DNA from: JAGQLF01 sp964437465
GTDB taxonomy: Bacteria; Patescibacteriota; Dojkabacteria; J137
NCBI GenBank assembly: GCA_964437465.1
Contig: CAYTGI010000006.1
Span: 10,966-74,965 of the forward strand
Direction of reading: 5' to 3'
Length of the DNA: 64,000 bases
In this document: positions 53,029-62,408 of the stretch, one piece after another
Position numbering within the stretch: position 1 is the stretch's first letter
How the letters are laid out: the number at the start of each line of letters is the position of its first letter
Made by a program: the position numbers and the translations under genes
Notes under the pieces: model-generated
What the model was told of the DNA's origin: nothing
What the model saw: only the letters and a program-made list of their open reading frames with translations
The model's database searches: none

Positions 53029-53812
53029 AATCCTTGTTCTGGTAGTTATCTACTAATTTTAAATATCTTTCAGTAGTTTGTTTAGATCTATGTCCTACTA
53101 TTTTCCCAACAAATTCTATTGAATTCCCTGAATTTAGTTGATGAACAATAAAAGTATTTCTTAAATCATTAACTGTCTTGTCAATTCCTGCTTTCTTCAT
53201 TGCTCTAGTTATATATGTTCTCATATTTCTTGGAAGCACTGAGGTACTATTTGATGTTACAAAAAGAGGGTAGTTTATATCTGAATCATTATGAAATGTA
53301 CTTATATAAAATTCTAAGTTGTATAGTAACTTATTGTTGATTGGGATTAAACGATCCCTAACTGTAATTTTATAATTAGTTAAATCAATATCTTTAATTT
53401 TTAAATTTACTAGCTCACTTAGAAGAATTCCAGTTTGTAAAAGTAGATTTATAGCTGTGAAAATCTTTTTATCGTCTCTAACAGAATCAAGAAGTTTTTG
53501 AATTTCTTCTTTTGTTAGAAAATTAATTTCTCTTTTTATTCCTTTTGGGATTATTATTCCTTTTGTAGGATCACTACCATTATAAAGTTTGAAAAACTTT
53601 CTAATTGATTGGAATTTTCTGGAAATAGTTTTATTTGCAATATGATTTTCTAGTAGGGTCGATTTATATTTTAATATGTCTGCATTTTCTAAATTAGGAT
53701 TATTATTAATGAAATGCTCTAAATCAGAAAGATAACAACTAACTGTGTTTTCAGACAATTGCTGTTTTTCTAATTCATTTTTAAAAAAGTTCAATAGTTT
53801 TTGTTTATTCAT
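53006..53812 (-). CDS. Tyrosine recombinase/integrase with degenerate active site
   Basis: 268 aa, two-domain lambda-integrase fold: SAM-like N-domain (1-85) and catalytic domain. Of the catalytic set RKHRHY, the first Arg is Leu (TGILLSEL instead of TGLRisEL) and the box II His is Asn (VNDLRNTF), while the second Arg, the GHRS His and the Tyr (TERYLKL) are kept. Size matches XerC/XerD-like enzymes. It may be inactive, may need a partner, or may use other residues. It is the only recombinase in the window and lies 440 bp from tRNA-Ile. Confidence 0.8.
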   Translation of the reverse strand: MNKQKLLNFFKNELEKQQLSENTVSCYLSDLEHFINNNPNLENADILKYKSTLLENHIANKTISRKFQSIRKFFKLYNGSDPTKGIIIPKGIKREINFLTKEEIQKLLDSVRDDKKIFTAINLLLQTGILLSELVNLKIKDIDLTNYKITVRDRLIPINNKLLYNLEFYISTFHNDSDINYPLFVTSNSTSVLPRNMRTYITRAMKKAGIDKTVNDLRNTFIVHQLNSGNSIEFVGKIVGHRSKQTTERYLKLVDNYQNKDSNKIFEV

Positions 53813-53855
53813 GACTTCATATCCTATAATGTAGATAATAGCATTAAGATAAGAA

Positions 53856-54263
53856 ATGAAAATACTAAAAAAGCTTTTAAAAAAGTTAAGAATAAATATT
53901 CAAAGAGTTACATTCGATGGATTAGGGCTTACTGTTTTACTTTCAATTCTACTTGCAATTCTAGTTACAAGTACTTTTAGGGTAATAAAAAATGGACAAG
54001 ATAACTATAATATATATAAAACTGAGCAAGGTTCTCTTGAAAGATTACAGAACACTAATAAGCAATTAACGAAGGAGCTTGAGATTGTTTCCTCGGACGA
54101 GTATCAAAAGTTATTGGCACGTGAAGTATTAGGCATAGCAGAGCAAAATGAATCAATCTATAGAATAGATGAACCTGAAGATTTTTTTATTTTGGAAAAG
54201 GAGTATGTGGACCTATCCGATAAAGATGACTATTTAGATTGGTGGTTTTCACTAATTAGGTAG
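53856..54263 (+). CDS. FtsB/DivIC-like septum protein
   Basis: 135 aa. Basic cytoplasmic start, one TM helix (about 25-43), a coiled coil with NTNKQLTKELEIVSSDEYQKL, and the family's short beta end (AREVLGIAEQNESIYRI). These proteins bridge FtsL/FtsQ in the divisome. A TATAAT (53825-53830) is 25 bp upstream of the ATG. The Trp-rich end (DDYLDWWFSLIR) is extra. Confidence 0.78.
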   Translation: MKILKKLLKKLRINIQRVTFDGLGLTVLLSILLAILVTSTFRVIKNGQDNYNIYKTEQGSLERLQNTNKQLTKELEIVSSDEYQKLLAREVLGIAEQNESIYRIDEPEDFFILEKEYVDLSDKDDYLDWWFSLIR

Positions 54264-54274
54264 TATGGTATAAT
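54246..54274 (+). promoter_or_regulatory. Promoter of initiator tRNA
   Basis: TTTTCA (54246-54251), 17-bp spacer, extended -10 TGGTATAAT (TATAAT at 54269-54274), nine bases before the tRNA 5' end; the -35 lies in the end of the ftsB-like gene. Confidence 0.65.
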
Positions 54275-54283
54275 ATTTGCAGC

Positions 54284-54358
54284 CGCGGGGTAGAGCAGTG
54301 GCAGCTCGTCAGGCTCATAACCTGAAGGTCGTTGGTTCGAATCCAACCCCCGCAACCA
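54284..54358 (+). tRNA. Initiator tRNA-fMet(CAT)
   Basis: Acceptor CGCGGGG/CCCCGCA with the initiator-specific C1-A72 mismatch, discriminator A, CCA encoded. D-arm GAGC/GCTC, anticodon stem TCAGG/CCTGA around CTCATAA, T-arm GTTGG-TTCGAAT-CCAAC. Only two of the three usual G-C pairs next to the anticodon loop are kept (G29-C41 is A-T). Confidence 0.93.
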
Positions 54359-54397
54359 AGAGCCTCTATACGTTGATAGAGGCTCTTGATTTTTTAT
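54358..54397 (+). terminator. Terminator after initiator tRNA
   Basis: 12-bp stem AAGAGCCTCTAT/ATAGAGGCTCTT, loop of six bases, then GATTTTTTAT. The stem's first base is the tRNA CCA end. The following 198 bp to tRNA-Met contain an ATTGTTTTAC/GTAAAACAAT hairpin and a TGTAAC-TTAC-GTTACA palindrome, but no gene. Confidence 0.9.
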
Positions 54398-54595
54398 ACT
54401 ATCTCGAAAAGCTGTTATTTGTTAAAATCATAGAGCCAATAAAAGAAAATGCCAGGGTAGTTCCCCGCTACTTCAAATAAATTGGAATATGCGGGACTAA
54501 TGCGATCATATTGTTTTACTACATTTCATTTGTAAAACAATGATCTTATTGAGCAGTTGGTAGTAAGAACATAATGTAACTTACGTTACAAATAG

Positions 54596-54669
54596 GCCAG
54601 GGTAGCTCAGTTGGTTAGAGCACAGGATTCATAAACCTGAGGTCGGCGGTTCGATCCCGCCCTCTGGTA
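54596..54669 (+). tRNA. Elongator tRNA-Met(CAT)
   Basis: Acceptor GCCAGGG/CTCTGGT (two G-T pairs), D-arm GCTC/GAGC, anticodon loop TTCATAA, T-arm GGCGG-TTCGATC-CCGCC, discriminator A, no encoded CCA. CAT could also be the lysidine-modified tRNA-Ile2, but the presence of tRNA-Ile(TAT) makes elongator Met more likely. ftsH starts 22 bp later. Confidence 0.82.
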
Positions 54670-54691
54670 TAATTAAATAAACACAAGATAT

Positions 54692-57037
54692 ATGTCTAAA
54701 AATACAAAGGATAAAAATAAAAGAGATGTTCAGATAACTCCAGAGTTAGCTAAGAAAATTTCCTCATTAAATAGGTCAGCTAAGAAAAGATCAGTATTTG
54801 GTAGAGTTAATCCATTAGTTCTTCTAATAACTGTAATTTTAAGTTTCTTTCTTCTTGTAGGACTTTACAGTCAAACTCAGTCTTTAAAAGAAGGCTCATT
54901 GGGTGAACTTGTAGCTGGTCTTGAAAATAATGATTATTCTGAATTGTTAATTCAAAATGATGGAAGCATAGTAGCAAGAGAAAAAGAATTTTTTGTTACA
55001 AGTGAAGATTTTAGTCCAAGTAAAAACAATGAATCAATAAAGATATCTTCAGAGTCAGATGTAAAGAGCTCTGAGTTTGAGGATATTTTATTCTTATTTG
55101 AGCAACAATCAGTAGTTGAGCAGTTAAGAAGTTTATTTAGTTCTGATAGTGAAAGAATCACAGATATTCTCTATCTTGAAAATGATGTTTTAGTTTTAAC
55201 TAACGATGGTTTTAATGACTATATTCTTGAAGATATTTCAAAAGATGAATTCGAAGAGTTATTGGTTGATAATGAGATAAATCTTGGTGATTTTGGTTTG
55301 AGAGGGAAAGAATTAAGAATTTTTGCTAAAGAATTACCTACAGATTCAATTAACGCAAGAATTGAGTCTGGAGCAATTTCTAACTATATAGATCTTGGTG
55401 ATCTATCAATTGTGAAAGTTGATCCGGTATCAGTAGCTCAGGTATCTATTGAATGGTCTCCTGCAATATTCACATTTACAGAATTTTTACAGCAGGAAGG
55501 ATTCTCGATAAATTCAGATTTAGAAACATTTATTGTTGATACAAGAACTGTATCTGCTGGAATCTCATTCCAAGATATTCTAACGATAATTACAATTGCA
55601 GCATTTATATTCTTAGGATACGTGATCTTTAGAAGTGCACAAGCTTCTGGAATGGGAATTATGCAATTCGGACAGTCTAAAGCTAAAATGTTTTTCGGTC
55701 AGAAAACAGGTGTTACTTTTAAAGATGTAGCTGGAATTGATGAAGCGAGAGAAGAATTGAATGAGATTGTAGACTTTCTAAAAAATCCTAATAAATATCG
55801 AAAATTGGGAGCTAGAATTCCAAAAGGTATTTTAATGTTTGGTCCACCAGGGACAGGTAAGACATTGCTTGCAAGAGCAATAGCTGGAGAAGCAGGTGTT
55901 CCTTTCTTCCATACTTCAGGTTCTGAGTTTGAGGAGATGCTTGTTGGAGCAGGAGCCTCAAGAGTTAGGGATTTATTTGCTAAAGCTAAAAAAGCAGCTC
56001 CATCGTTAATATTCATTGATGAGATTGACGCAGTAGCTAGAAAGAGAGGAACTAGAATTCAATCTGGAAGTACAGAACAAACATTAAACCAAATTTTAGT
56101 AGAGATGGATGGATTTGAAACAAATACTAACGTAATTGTAATTGCTGCAACAAACAGACCAGATGTTTTAGATAGGGCAATTCTAAGACCAGGTCGATTT
56201 GATAGACAGGTTAGAATTGAAGCTCCAGATAAAGATGGAAGATTAGCAATCTTAAAAATACATTCAAAAAATAAACCATTGAATGAAGATGTAAACCTAG
56301 AAAGAGTAGCGAAAAGAACAGTTGGGTTTACAGGTGCTGATTTAGAAAATATTATGAACGAATCAGCAATTATTGCTGCTAAAGATAACAGAAAGAATAT
56401 TACAGATCATGATATTGATGACGCTGTATCTAAAGTAATGTTAGGTCCAGCTAAGAAATCTAGAAAAAGAACTTCAGATGAAATTGATCTTGTAGCTTAT
56501 CATGAAGCTGGACATGCTCTTGTAGCTAAATTAACAGATGGGGCGGTACCTGTTGATAAAATCTCAATTGTTTCAAGAGGAAGTTCTGGAGGAGTTACTA
56601 TGTTCCTACCCGAAAAAGATGAGAACATCGTTTCTATGAAAAAGCTTATAGCAAATATTAGAGTAAGTCTTGGTGGAAGAGCAGCTGAGGAAATTTTTCT
56701 TGGAGATATTTCAACAGGAGCTTCTAACGACATTCAACAAGCAACAAATACTGCAAGAAGCATGATACAAAAGTATGGAATGAGTAAAGATCTTGGGCTA
56801 GTACAATATGGAACTTCAAGAGATAGTGAGTATCTTGGATATCACTACGGAAGTGATTCTGACTACTCAGAAGATACTGCAAAAAAGATTGATGAAGAAG
56901 TACGAGAAATAATTGGAAATCAATATAAGGAAGCATTAGAGATTATTAAGAATAATAGAGAAAAACTTGAAGAAATCGCATCCATTCTAAAGGATAAAGA
57001 AGTACTTGATAAGGAGGAGTTTGATAAATTATTCTAA
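54692..57037 (+). CDS. ftsH: ATP-dependent zinc metalloprotease FtsH
   Basis: 781 aa, longer than E. coli FtsH (644) through an expanded N-terminal part with two TM helices (about 44-62 and 288-310) and a 220-residue outside domain. AAA: Walker A FGPPGTGKT around residue 384, FIDEIDAVARKRG, SRH IAATNRPDVLDRAILRPGRFD. Protease: HEAGH around residue 603 and the third zinc ligand region ASNDIQQAT. The pore loop reads FEEMLVGAGASRVRD, where FVEMFVGVG is usual. It degrades membrane and short-lived proteins. Starts an operon with FkbM and YibE/F. Confidence 0.95.
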   Translation: MSKNTKDKNKRDVQITPELAKKISSLNRSAKKRSVFGRVNPLVLLITVILSFFLLVGLYSQTQSLKEGSLGELVAGLENNDYSELLIQNDGSIVAREKEFFVTSEDFSPSKNNESIKISSESDVKSSEFEDILFLFEQQSVVEQLRSLFSSDSERITDILYLENDVLVLTNDGFNDYILEDISKDEFEELLVDNEINLGDFGLRGKELRIFAKELPTDSINARIESGAISNYIDLGDLSIVKVDPVSVAQVSIEWSPAIFTFTEFLQQEGFSINSDLETFIVDTRTVSAGISFQDILTIITIAAFIFLGYVIFRSAQASGMGIMQFGQSKAKMFFGQKTGVTFKDVAGIDEAREELNEIVDFLKNPNKYRKLGARIPKGILMFGPPGTGKTLLARAIAGEAGVPFFHTSGSEFEEMLVGAGASRVRDLFAKAKKAAPSLIFIDEIDAVARKRGTRIQSGSTEQTLNQILVEMDGFETNTNVIVIAATNRPDVLDRAILRPGRFDRQVRIEAPDKDGRLAILKIHSKNKPLNEDVNLERVAKRTVGFTGADLENIMNESAIIAAKDNRKNITDHDIDDAVSKVMLGPAKKSRKRTSDEIDLVAYHEAGHALVAKLTDGAVPVDKISIVSRGSSGGVTMFLPEKDENIVSMKKLIANIRVSLGGRAAEEIFLGDISTGASNDIQQATNTARSMIQKYGMSKDLGLVQYGTSRDSEYLGYHYGSDSDYSEDTAKKIDEEVREIIGNQYKEALEIIKNNREKLEEIASILKDKEVLDKEEFDKLF

Positions 57038-57042
57038 TATAA

Positions 57043-57828
57043 ATGAATAAGCTTAAACTTGCTTTTAAAATTATCCAAACGTACTCAAACTGGTATGATT
57101 TTTTTCTTGATTATGCAGGTCTTCTTTCTAATCGTTCTCACATCTTGTATAGGTTAAGAAATGGAATGGTCTACAAGACAAGGCAAGGTACATCTGACTT
57201 TGCTATATTGAATGAGATAACAATATTCAAAGAATACTTTAATCCAGAATTTTTTGAGCTAGATGAAGGCTCAGTTGTTGTTGATTTTGGAGGCCAAGCT
57301 GGTGCTTTTTCAACTTATGTAGCCTATAGCTATAAATGTAAAATTCTTACATTTGAACCTGATAGAGAGAATTTTAATTTGTTAAAGGAAAATATTAGGC
57401 TTAATAAACTTAACGATTATGTAAAAGTATTTAATTTAGCAGTTTCAAATAAGTCAGGAAAGATTAAATTCTTTACAAGTGATCATTCAAATAAAGGAGT
57501 GCATTCATCTTTTTATCGAGGTGGGAATACTGAAACTTCTGTCGATGCAATCTCACTTGAAGATATTTTAAGAAAAACTAAGATAGATCAGATTGATTTT
57601 TTAAAAATGGATATTGAAGGAGGGGAGCATGAGTTAATAAAGCCTCAAAATGAAAACTTTTTTAAGAAAGTAAAATCGATGGCATTAGAGTTTCATTCCC
57701 AACCTCACGTAACAAATAAAAGACCTGTAACTGATCTTATACAGCAATTAGAATCGTGGGGTTTTATGTGTGAAAGGCTTAATGGGAGAGAGGATTTAGG
57801 TATAATATATGCAAAGAGATCAGGGTAA
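57043..57828 (+). CDS. FkbM-family methyltransferase
   Basis: 261 aa SAM-dependent methyltransferase. SAM-binding VVVDFGGQAGAFSTYVA (around residue 80), acidic motif ILTFEPDRENFNLL, then FLKMDIEGGEHELI, which are the FkbM motifs. N-terminal ~70 residues are extra and lack a signal peptide. Such enzymes methylate sugars of surface glycans or small molecules. ATG is 5 bp after ftsH; the YibE/F gene follows after 15 bp. Confidence 0.88.
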   Translation: MNKLKLAFKIIQTYSNWYDFFLDYAGLLSNRSHILYRLRNGMVYKTRQGTSDFAILNEITIFKEYFNPEFFELDEGSVVVDFGGQAGAFSTYVAYSYKCKILTFEPDRENFNLLKENIRLNKLNDYVKVFNLAVSNKSGKIKFFTSDHSNKGVHSSFYRGGNTETSVDAISLEDILRKTKIDQIDFLKMDIEGGEHELIKPQNENFFKKVKSMALEFHSQPHVTNKRPVTDLIQQLESWGFMCERLNGREDLGIIYAKRSG

Positions 57829-57843
57829 AATAGTTTATCAATT

Positions 57844-59256
57844 ATGCGGTTTTGTCCGACAAATTCGACAATGAGGTTAGTTTTTTCAACAATTGCTACA
57901 ATTCTTTTTCTTCTTCCACTTTCAATTGTGCAGGTGAATGCACAACAACCAAATTCTTTTGGAAATATTTCTATTCAAGGAGAAGTCGAAGAATATAGTA
58001 TTCAAAGATTTGAAGATGAAGATGATGTATCTATTTTGATTGAATTTGATCTTAGGATAATTGATTCTTCAGAAGATTTAGACTTTGAAACAGTTCAGGC
58101 TTACCTTCAAGTGTCTGAAGATTTTCCAGAAAATTATTTTACTAAAGGAGATATACTTAATGCTAATGAGAGTTTTGATGATGAAGGAAACTCTATTTTT
58201 GTAGTTTCGTTTATTCCTCAAACAGAAGTTTTTTATGGAAGTATAACGAATGTTGATAGAAGTGATCCTGATGAAAATTCTGGAATAATTCAGTCAGTCT
58301 TTACCCTTGAAGTAGATATAGAAGATCAAACAATAGAGGTTGAATCTGTAATTTCAACTCAACCAGATTTTCTAACAGCAGGATATCAAGTTGGAGATAG
58401 AGTAGTGGTTAATAGAATATTGTCTACAAATGGATATTCCTTCCAGATAGTAGACTTTGTTAGAACTACTCCGATATTTGTTCTTGTGATATTATTTGTT
58501 CTAGTGACAGCTATAGTTGCTAGAAGAAAAGGGATAATGTCTATTGGAGGACTTATTCTTTCATTTGTTGTAATATTTCAATTCATTCTCCCAAATATTT
58601 TAAGAGGGTCTGATCCACTTTTAGTAACACTTTTGGGAGCATCGTTAATGGTTCCCATTAACTTTTTCTTATCACACGGATTCAACAGAAAGACTCTATA
58701 CGCCGGTGTAAGTACAATAATAACTTTAGCTATAACTGGTTTTATTGCAATAATTTTTGTAGATTGGGCAAAACTAACAGGGTACACCTCGGATGAAACA
58801 GGATTTCTACAAGCTTTGACAGGAGGTGGAATAGATATTCAAGCGCTACTTCTTGCTGGAATAATCATTGGTGTATTAGGAATCTTAGATGATATTACAG
58901 TTTCTCAAGCATCAATTACACAACAGCTTAAAGCCGTTAATCCAAAAATAAAATTTAACGAACTTTTCTTTAGAGCAATGGAAGTAGGTAAAGATCATAT
59001 AGCATCGTTAGTAAATACTTTGATATTAGTTTATACAAGTACTGCAATGCCTCTACTTCTTCTTTTTGTAAATGCAAACGATACTTTCTACAATACAATT
59101 AATAGAGAAGTTGTTGCTCAGGAAATTGTTCAGACTTTAATAGCTAGTATTGGTTTAATTCTTGCTGTTCCAATATCTACTGCAATTGCTGCGTACTTTT
59201 TCTCTAAGATGGAAAAGGTTGAGGAAGATCATGAGCATGCCCACCACCATCACTAG
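57844..59256 (+). CDS. YibE/F family membrane protein
   Basis: 470 aa. Signal peptide best seen from the second Met at 57871 (VFSTIATILFLLPLSIVQVNA), beta-rich extracytoplasmic domain (30-200), then eight or so TM helices with the YibE/F motif GILDDITVSQASITQQL near residue 350 and GKDHIASLVNTLILVY. The C-terminus is EEDHEHAHHHH, a natural His-rich, possibly metal-binding tail. Function of YibE/F is not established; a transporter role is assumed. Confidence 0.88.
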   Translation: MRFCPTNSTMRLVFSTIATILFLLPLSIVQVNAQQPNSFGNISIQGEVEEYSIQRFEDEDDVSILIEFDLRIIDSSEDLDFETVQAYLQVSEDFPENYFTKGDILNANESFDDEGNSIFVVSFIPQTEVFYGSITNVDRSDPDENSGIIQSVFTLEVDIEDQTIEVESVISTQPDFLTAGYQVGDRVVVNRILSTNGYSFQIVDFVRTTPIFVLVILFVLVTAIVARRKGIMSIGGLILSFVVIFQFILPNILRGSDPLLVTLLGASLMVPINFFLSHGFNRKTLYAGVSTIITLAITGFIAIIFVDWAKLTGYTSDETGFLQALTGGGIDIQALLLAGIIIGVLGILDDITVSQASITQQLKAVNPKIKFNELFFRAMEVGKDHIASLVNTLILVYTSTAMPLLLLFVNANDTFYNTINREVVAQEIVQTLIASIGLILAVPISTAIAAYFFSKMEKVEEDHEHAHHHH

Positions 59257-59275
59257 AAGAATTACGAATTAGTAA

Positions 59276-59758
59276 TTATGAATTAATAATTTTAGCTATC
59301 GTATCTAGCAGTTCTTTGCTTAACAAAATTTTGAAGTGGCCATTTACTTCTAGTTCTAAATTTTCACAATCATCAAGTTTACATATACGTGATTCCTTAT
59401 TACGAATGAACTTATCTTTTTTGCTATAAATATTGAAGATTTTATAGTCTCTTTTCTTATCAATTTTAAAAACTGGAGCACCAAAAACTTTTCCAAATGG
59501 AGTATTTATTGTTATAACTTTTTCTACTGAATTTGAAATATTTGCCAATTCAATTGCTGTCAATCCCCCTTTGCTATGGCCAATAACTACATTTGGGTTG
59601 AAATCTTTATTGAGTTTTATTGCTTGTTGCTTGGGGAAGTTAAAATGATTTAATTTTGCAATTTTACTATTTCCAATAGTTTCTTTTACTTTAGATAAGC
59701 TTTTTCTTGGTGTAAAAAAACCTGGAATTAATAATGCTTCTGTTTGATTCATGTTCAT
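59276..59758 (-). CDS. Small alpha/beta hydrolase (lipase-like)
   Basis: 160 aa, minimal alpha/beta-hydrolase fold. Nucleophile elbow VIGHSKGG (Ser), Asp in NIYSKKDKFI and His in EVNGHFKIL form a plausible triad; LLIPGFFTP is the oxyanion strand. About half the length of usual hydrolases, without a cap domain. The substrate is unknown. Divergent from polA (36 bp between starts). Confidence 0.72.
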   Translation of the reverse strand: MNMNQTEALLIPGFFTPRKSLSKVKETIGNSKIAKLNHFNFPKQQAIKLNKDFNPNVVIGHSKGGLTAIELANISNSVEKVITINTPFGKVFGAPVFKIDKKRDYKIFNIYSKKDKFIRNKESRICKLDDCENLELEVNGHFKILLSKELLDTIAKIINS

Positions 59759-59794
59759 AATTATATATTCTTTTTGTCTGTTAAAATAGTTTTA

Positions 59795-62392
59795 ATGGAG
59801 AAGAAACAATTTATAATTATAGATTCATTTGCTTTAATATTCAGAGCATATTATGCATATCCTCCAACTTTAAGTACTAAAGATGGCCAATTAATGAATG
59901 CGGTTTATGGTTTTGGAACTTTGATGTTAGAAGTCATTAAAAAGTTTGAGCCTGAATACATTGTTGCTGTTTTTGATTCTGCTTCTCCAACTATAAGATC
60001 GACTGAGTTTGCAACTTACAAAGCAAATAGAAAGGAAAGGGATCCTGAGTTAATCAGCCAGATTCCATTAGTTAGAAAGTTAATTGAATCATTTGAGATT
60101 CCTGTTTTAAATGTTGAAGGGTATGAGGCGGACGATATAATCGCGACTTTATGTAAAACGCACGATGATACCAATCTAGAAAAAATTGTAGTTACTGGAG
60201 ATAAAGATCTTTTTCAATTAATAAATGATCATACATATGCATATATGGCGGGTAGAACTTTTTCTCAATCTAAGCTTTATAAAAGAGAGAATGTAATTGA
60301 AAAGATGGAGATAACTCCTGAGCAGGTTCCAGATTATAAAGGTTTAGCTGGGGATCCATCAGATAATATTCCAGGAGTTGCTGGTATCGGAGATAAGTCA
60401 GCGAGACAGCTTTTACAAAAATATAACTCGATTGAAGAGATATATGAAGACATTGAGAATGTAGATAATAAGTGGAAAAATAGGTTGTCCGAAAATTATG
60501 AGATTGCAATTAAATCAAAGGAGCTGGCTACTGTTGTTCCGGACGTCCCAATAAGTTTTAAATTAGAGTCTGCTAAATTCCATAAGTTCCCTCTTGAAAA
60601 TGTAATAAAGCTGTTTGAGGAGTTTGAGTTCAAAAGTTTGAAGAAGAAAGTTGAAGATATGGCCGATAAAATGGGATTCTTGGATGAAGAAAATCTAGGT
60701 CTTTTTGAAGAAAATATTGAGGAAAAAGTAGTTAAAGAAAAGTCTCTACAACTTGAAAAATTAAAGACTAAATCATTATTTTTATCTTTTGAGCTTGAAG
60801 ATGATTCTGTTTCTCCAATAAATTATGACTTGAATGAATTTTTTATTGATGATGGTTCAGGAGTTTGCATGAGTGTCTCAAATGATCAGATAGAAGATTT
60901 ATTTGAAAAGATAAATAATGAAAAAATTAAAATTATTGGGATTAATCTAAAAGATCTTTTTCACGCACTAAATAATAATGGAATTGATCTTTCAAATATT
61001 GATTTTGAAGATCTTGGCTTTGCAACTGCAATATTAAGTAAAGGTGAATTTGGTCATTCTATTTCTGATGTTTCAGATTTTACAGATGTAAAGTTTTCAG
61101 AATCCTCGCAAAGCATATGTATAAATCTTAATGCATCCTATGAATTCTTGAAGGAAGAATTTAGTAAAGATCGAGAGCTTTTTGAAGTTTATGAATTGGA
61201 GAAAAGTATTATTTCTATAGTCATAGATATGGAACGTAAGGGAATTACCTTTGACTCGAAAAAGACTGAGGAATTTAAAGAAAAATTAGAGAAAGAAAAA
61301 GAGAGAATACAGGAAGAGATTTTTTCTCACAGTGACTATGAATTTAACATTAATTCTCCCAAACAGGTTGGAGAAGTTCTGTTTGAGAAGCTTGGGCTTC
61401 CAAGTGGTAGAAAAACAAAATCAGGTTCTTACTCAACAAGTGAAAGAACTTTGAGAAATCTTTTAGAAGTACATCCAATTATTCCTTTAATTCTAAGTTA
61501 TAGAGAGGTCGATAAACTGCTTTCAACTTATATTAAAGCACTTCCACATTATGTTGATCAAGATGGAAAAGTTCATGCAACTTTTGATCAGTTAGGGGCA
61601 GTGTCGGGTAGGTTTTCTTCAAAAGATCCGAATATGCAAAATATTCCAGCTGTTAATGATATAGGAGTTAATGTTCGAGAGCTCTTTATAGCAAGTCCCG
61701 GAAAGACATTAGTTGCTTTTGATTATTCACAACAAGAATTAAGAATTTTAGCTGCGTTTGCTGGCGAAGAGTTAATGATTGAAAGTTTTAATAAAGGAGA
61801 AGATATTCATGCAATAACAGCAGCTCAGCTATTTGGCAAAGATGTAAGTGAAGTAACTAAAGATGAACGAGCTACTGGGAAAGTAATTAACTTTAGTGTT
61901 GTTTATGGAGTTTCTTCTTATGGTTTATCTGACAACTTAAAAATAGGTCGAAAAGAAGCTGGAGAATTAATTGATAACTACTATAAAAAATATAATAAGA
62001 TTGCAGAATATTTTGAGGAGAAGAAAAGAGAAATCCATACAATAAAAGTGGCTTCAACAGTTTTAGGAAGAAAAAGAATAAATCCTATGAAAAGTTCGAG
62101 TCAGTGGTTTGTAAAAAATGCTGTGGAGAGAGAGCTATTGAATTTTGCAATTCAAGGCACTGCTGCTGATCTTATGAAGATGGCAATGGTAGAAATTGGT
62201 AAAGCTATCTCTAACTATGATGCGAGTTTATTATTACAAATTCATGATGAGTTCCTTTTTGAAGTGGATGAAAATGAAAATATTGAAAAATTTAGCAATG
62301 AAATAGTAAGTATTATGGAGAATGTGAAAGATATTGGAGTAAAATATAAAGTAGACATGAAGTCAGGAAAAGTTTGGGGTAGAATGGAATAA
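59795..62392 (+). CDS. polA: DNA polymerase I
   Basis: 865 aa from ATG 59795 (MEKKQFIIIDSFALIFRAYY), chosen over 59744 because the family begins just before this strand. 5'-3' exonuclease with GYEADDIIATL and DPSDNIPGVAGIGDKSA; the central 3'-5' exonuclease-like region (about 310-460) lacks the DEDD residues, so proofreading is probably absent. Polymerase: motif A FDYSQQELRILA (around 640), motif B RATGKVINFSVVYGVSSYGL, motif C QIHDEFLFEV. It fills gaps and removes primers in replication and repair. Confidence 0.95.
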   Translation: MEKKQFIIIDSFALIFRAYYAYPPTLSTKDGQLMNAVYGFGTLMLEVIKKFEPEYIVAVFDSASPTIRSTEFATYKANRKERDPELISQIPLVRKLIESFEIPVLNVEGYEADDIIATLCKTHDDTNLEKIVVTGDKDLFQLINDHTYAYMAGRTFSQSKLYKRENVIEKMEITPEQVPDYKGLAGDPSDNIPGVAGIGDKSARQLLQKYNSIEEIYEDIENVDNKWKNRLSENYEIAIKSKELATVVPDVPISFKLESAKFHKFPLENVIKLFEEFEFKSLKKKVEDMADKMGFLDEENLGLFEENIEEKVVKEKSLQLEKLKTKSLFLSFELEDDSVSPINYDLNEFFIDDGSGVCMSVSNDQIEDLFEKINNEKIKIIGINLKDLFHALNNNGIDLSNIDFEDLGFATAILSKGEFGHSISDVSDFTDVKFSESSQSICINLNASYEFLKEEFSKDRELFEVYELEKSIISIVIDMERKGITFDSKKTEEFKEKLEKEKERIQEEIFSHSDYEFNINSPKQVGEVLFEKLGLPSGRKTKSGSYSTSERTLRNLLEVHPIIPLILSYREVDKLLSTYIKALPHYVDQDGKVHATFDQLGAVSGRFSSKDPNMQNIPAVNDIGVNVRELFIASPGKTLVAFDYSQQELRILAAFAGEELMIESFNKGEDIHAITAAQLFGKDVSEVTKDERATGKVINFSVVYGVSSYGLSDNLKIGRKEAGELIDNYYKKYNKIAEYFEEKKREIHTIKVASTVLGRKRINPMKSSSQWFVKNAVERELLNFAIQGTAADLMKMAMVEIGKAISNYDASLLLQIHDEFLFEVDENENIEKFSNEIVSIMENVKDIGVKYKVDMKSGKVWGRME

Positions 62393-62408
62393 GTTATACC
62401 CAAAACTT

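Noticed and set aside
54277..54480. 67-codon frame starting at the initiator tRNA
   Set aside because: It reads through the tRNA and its terminator; there is no coding signature.
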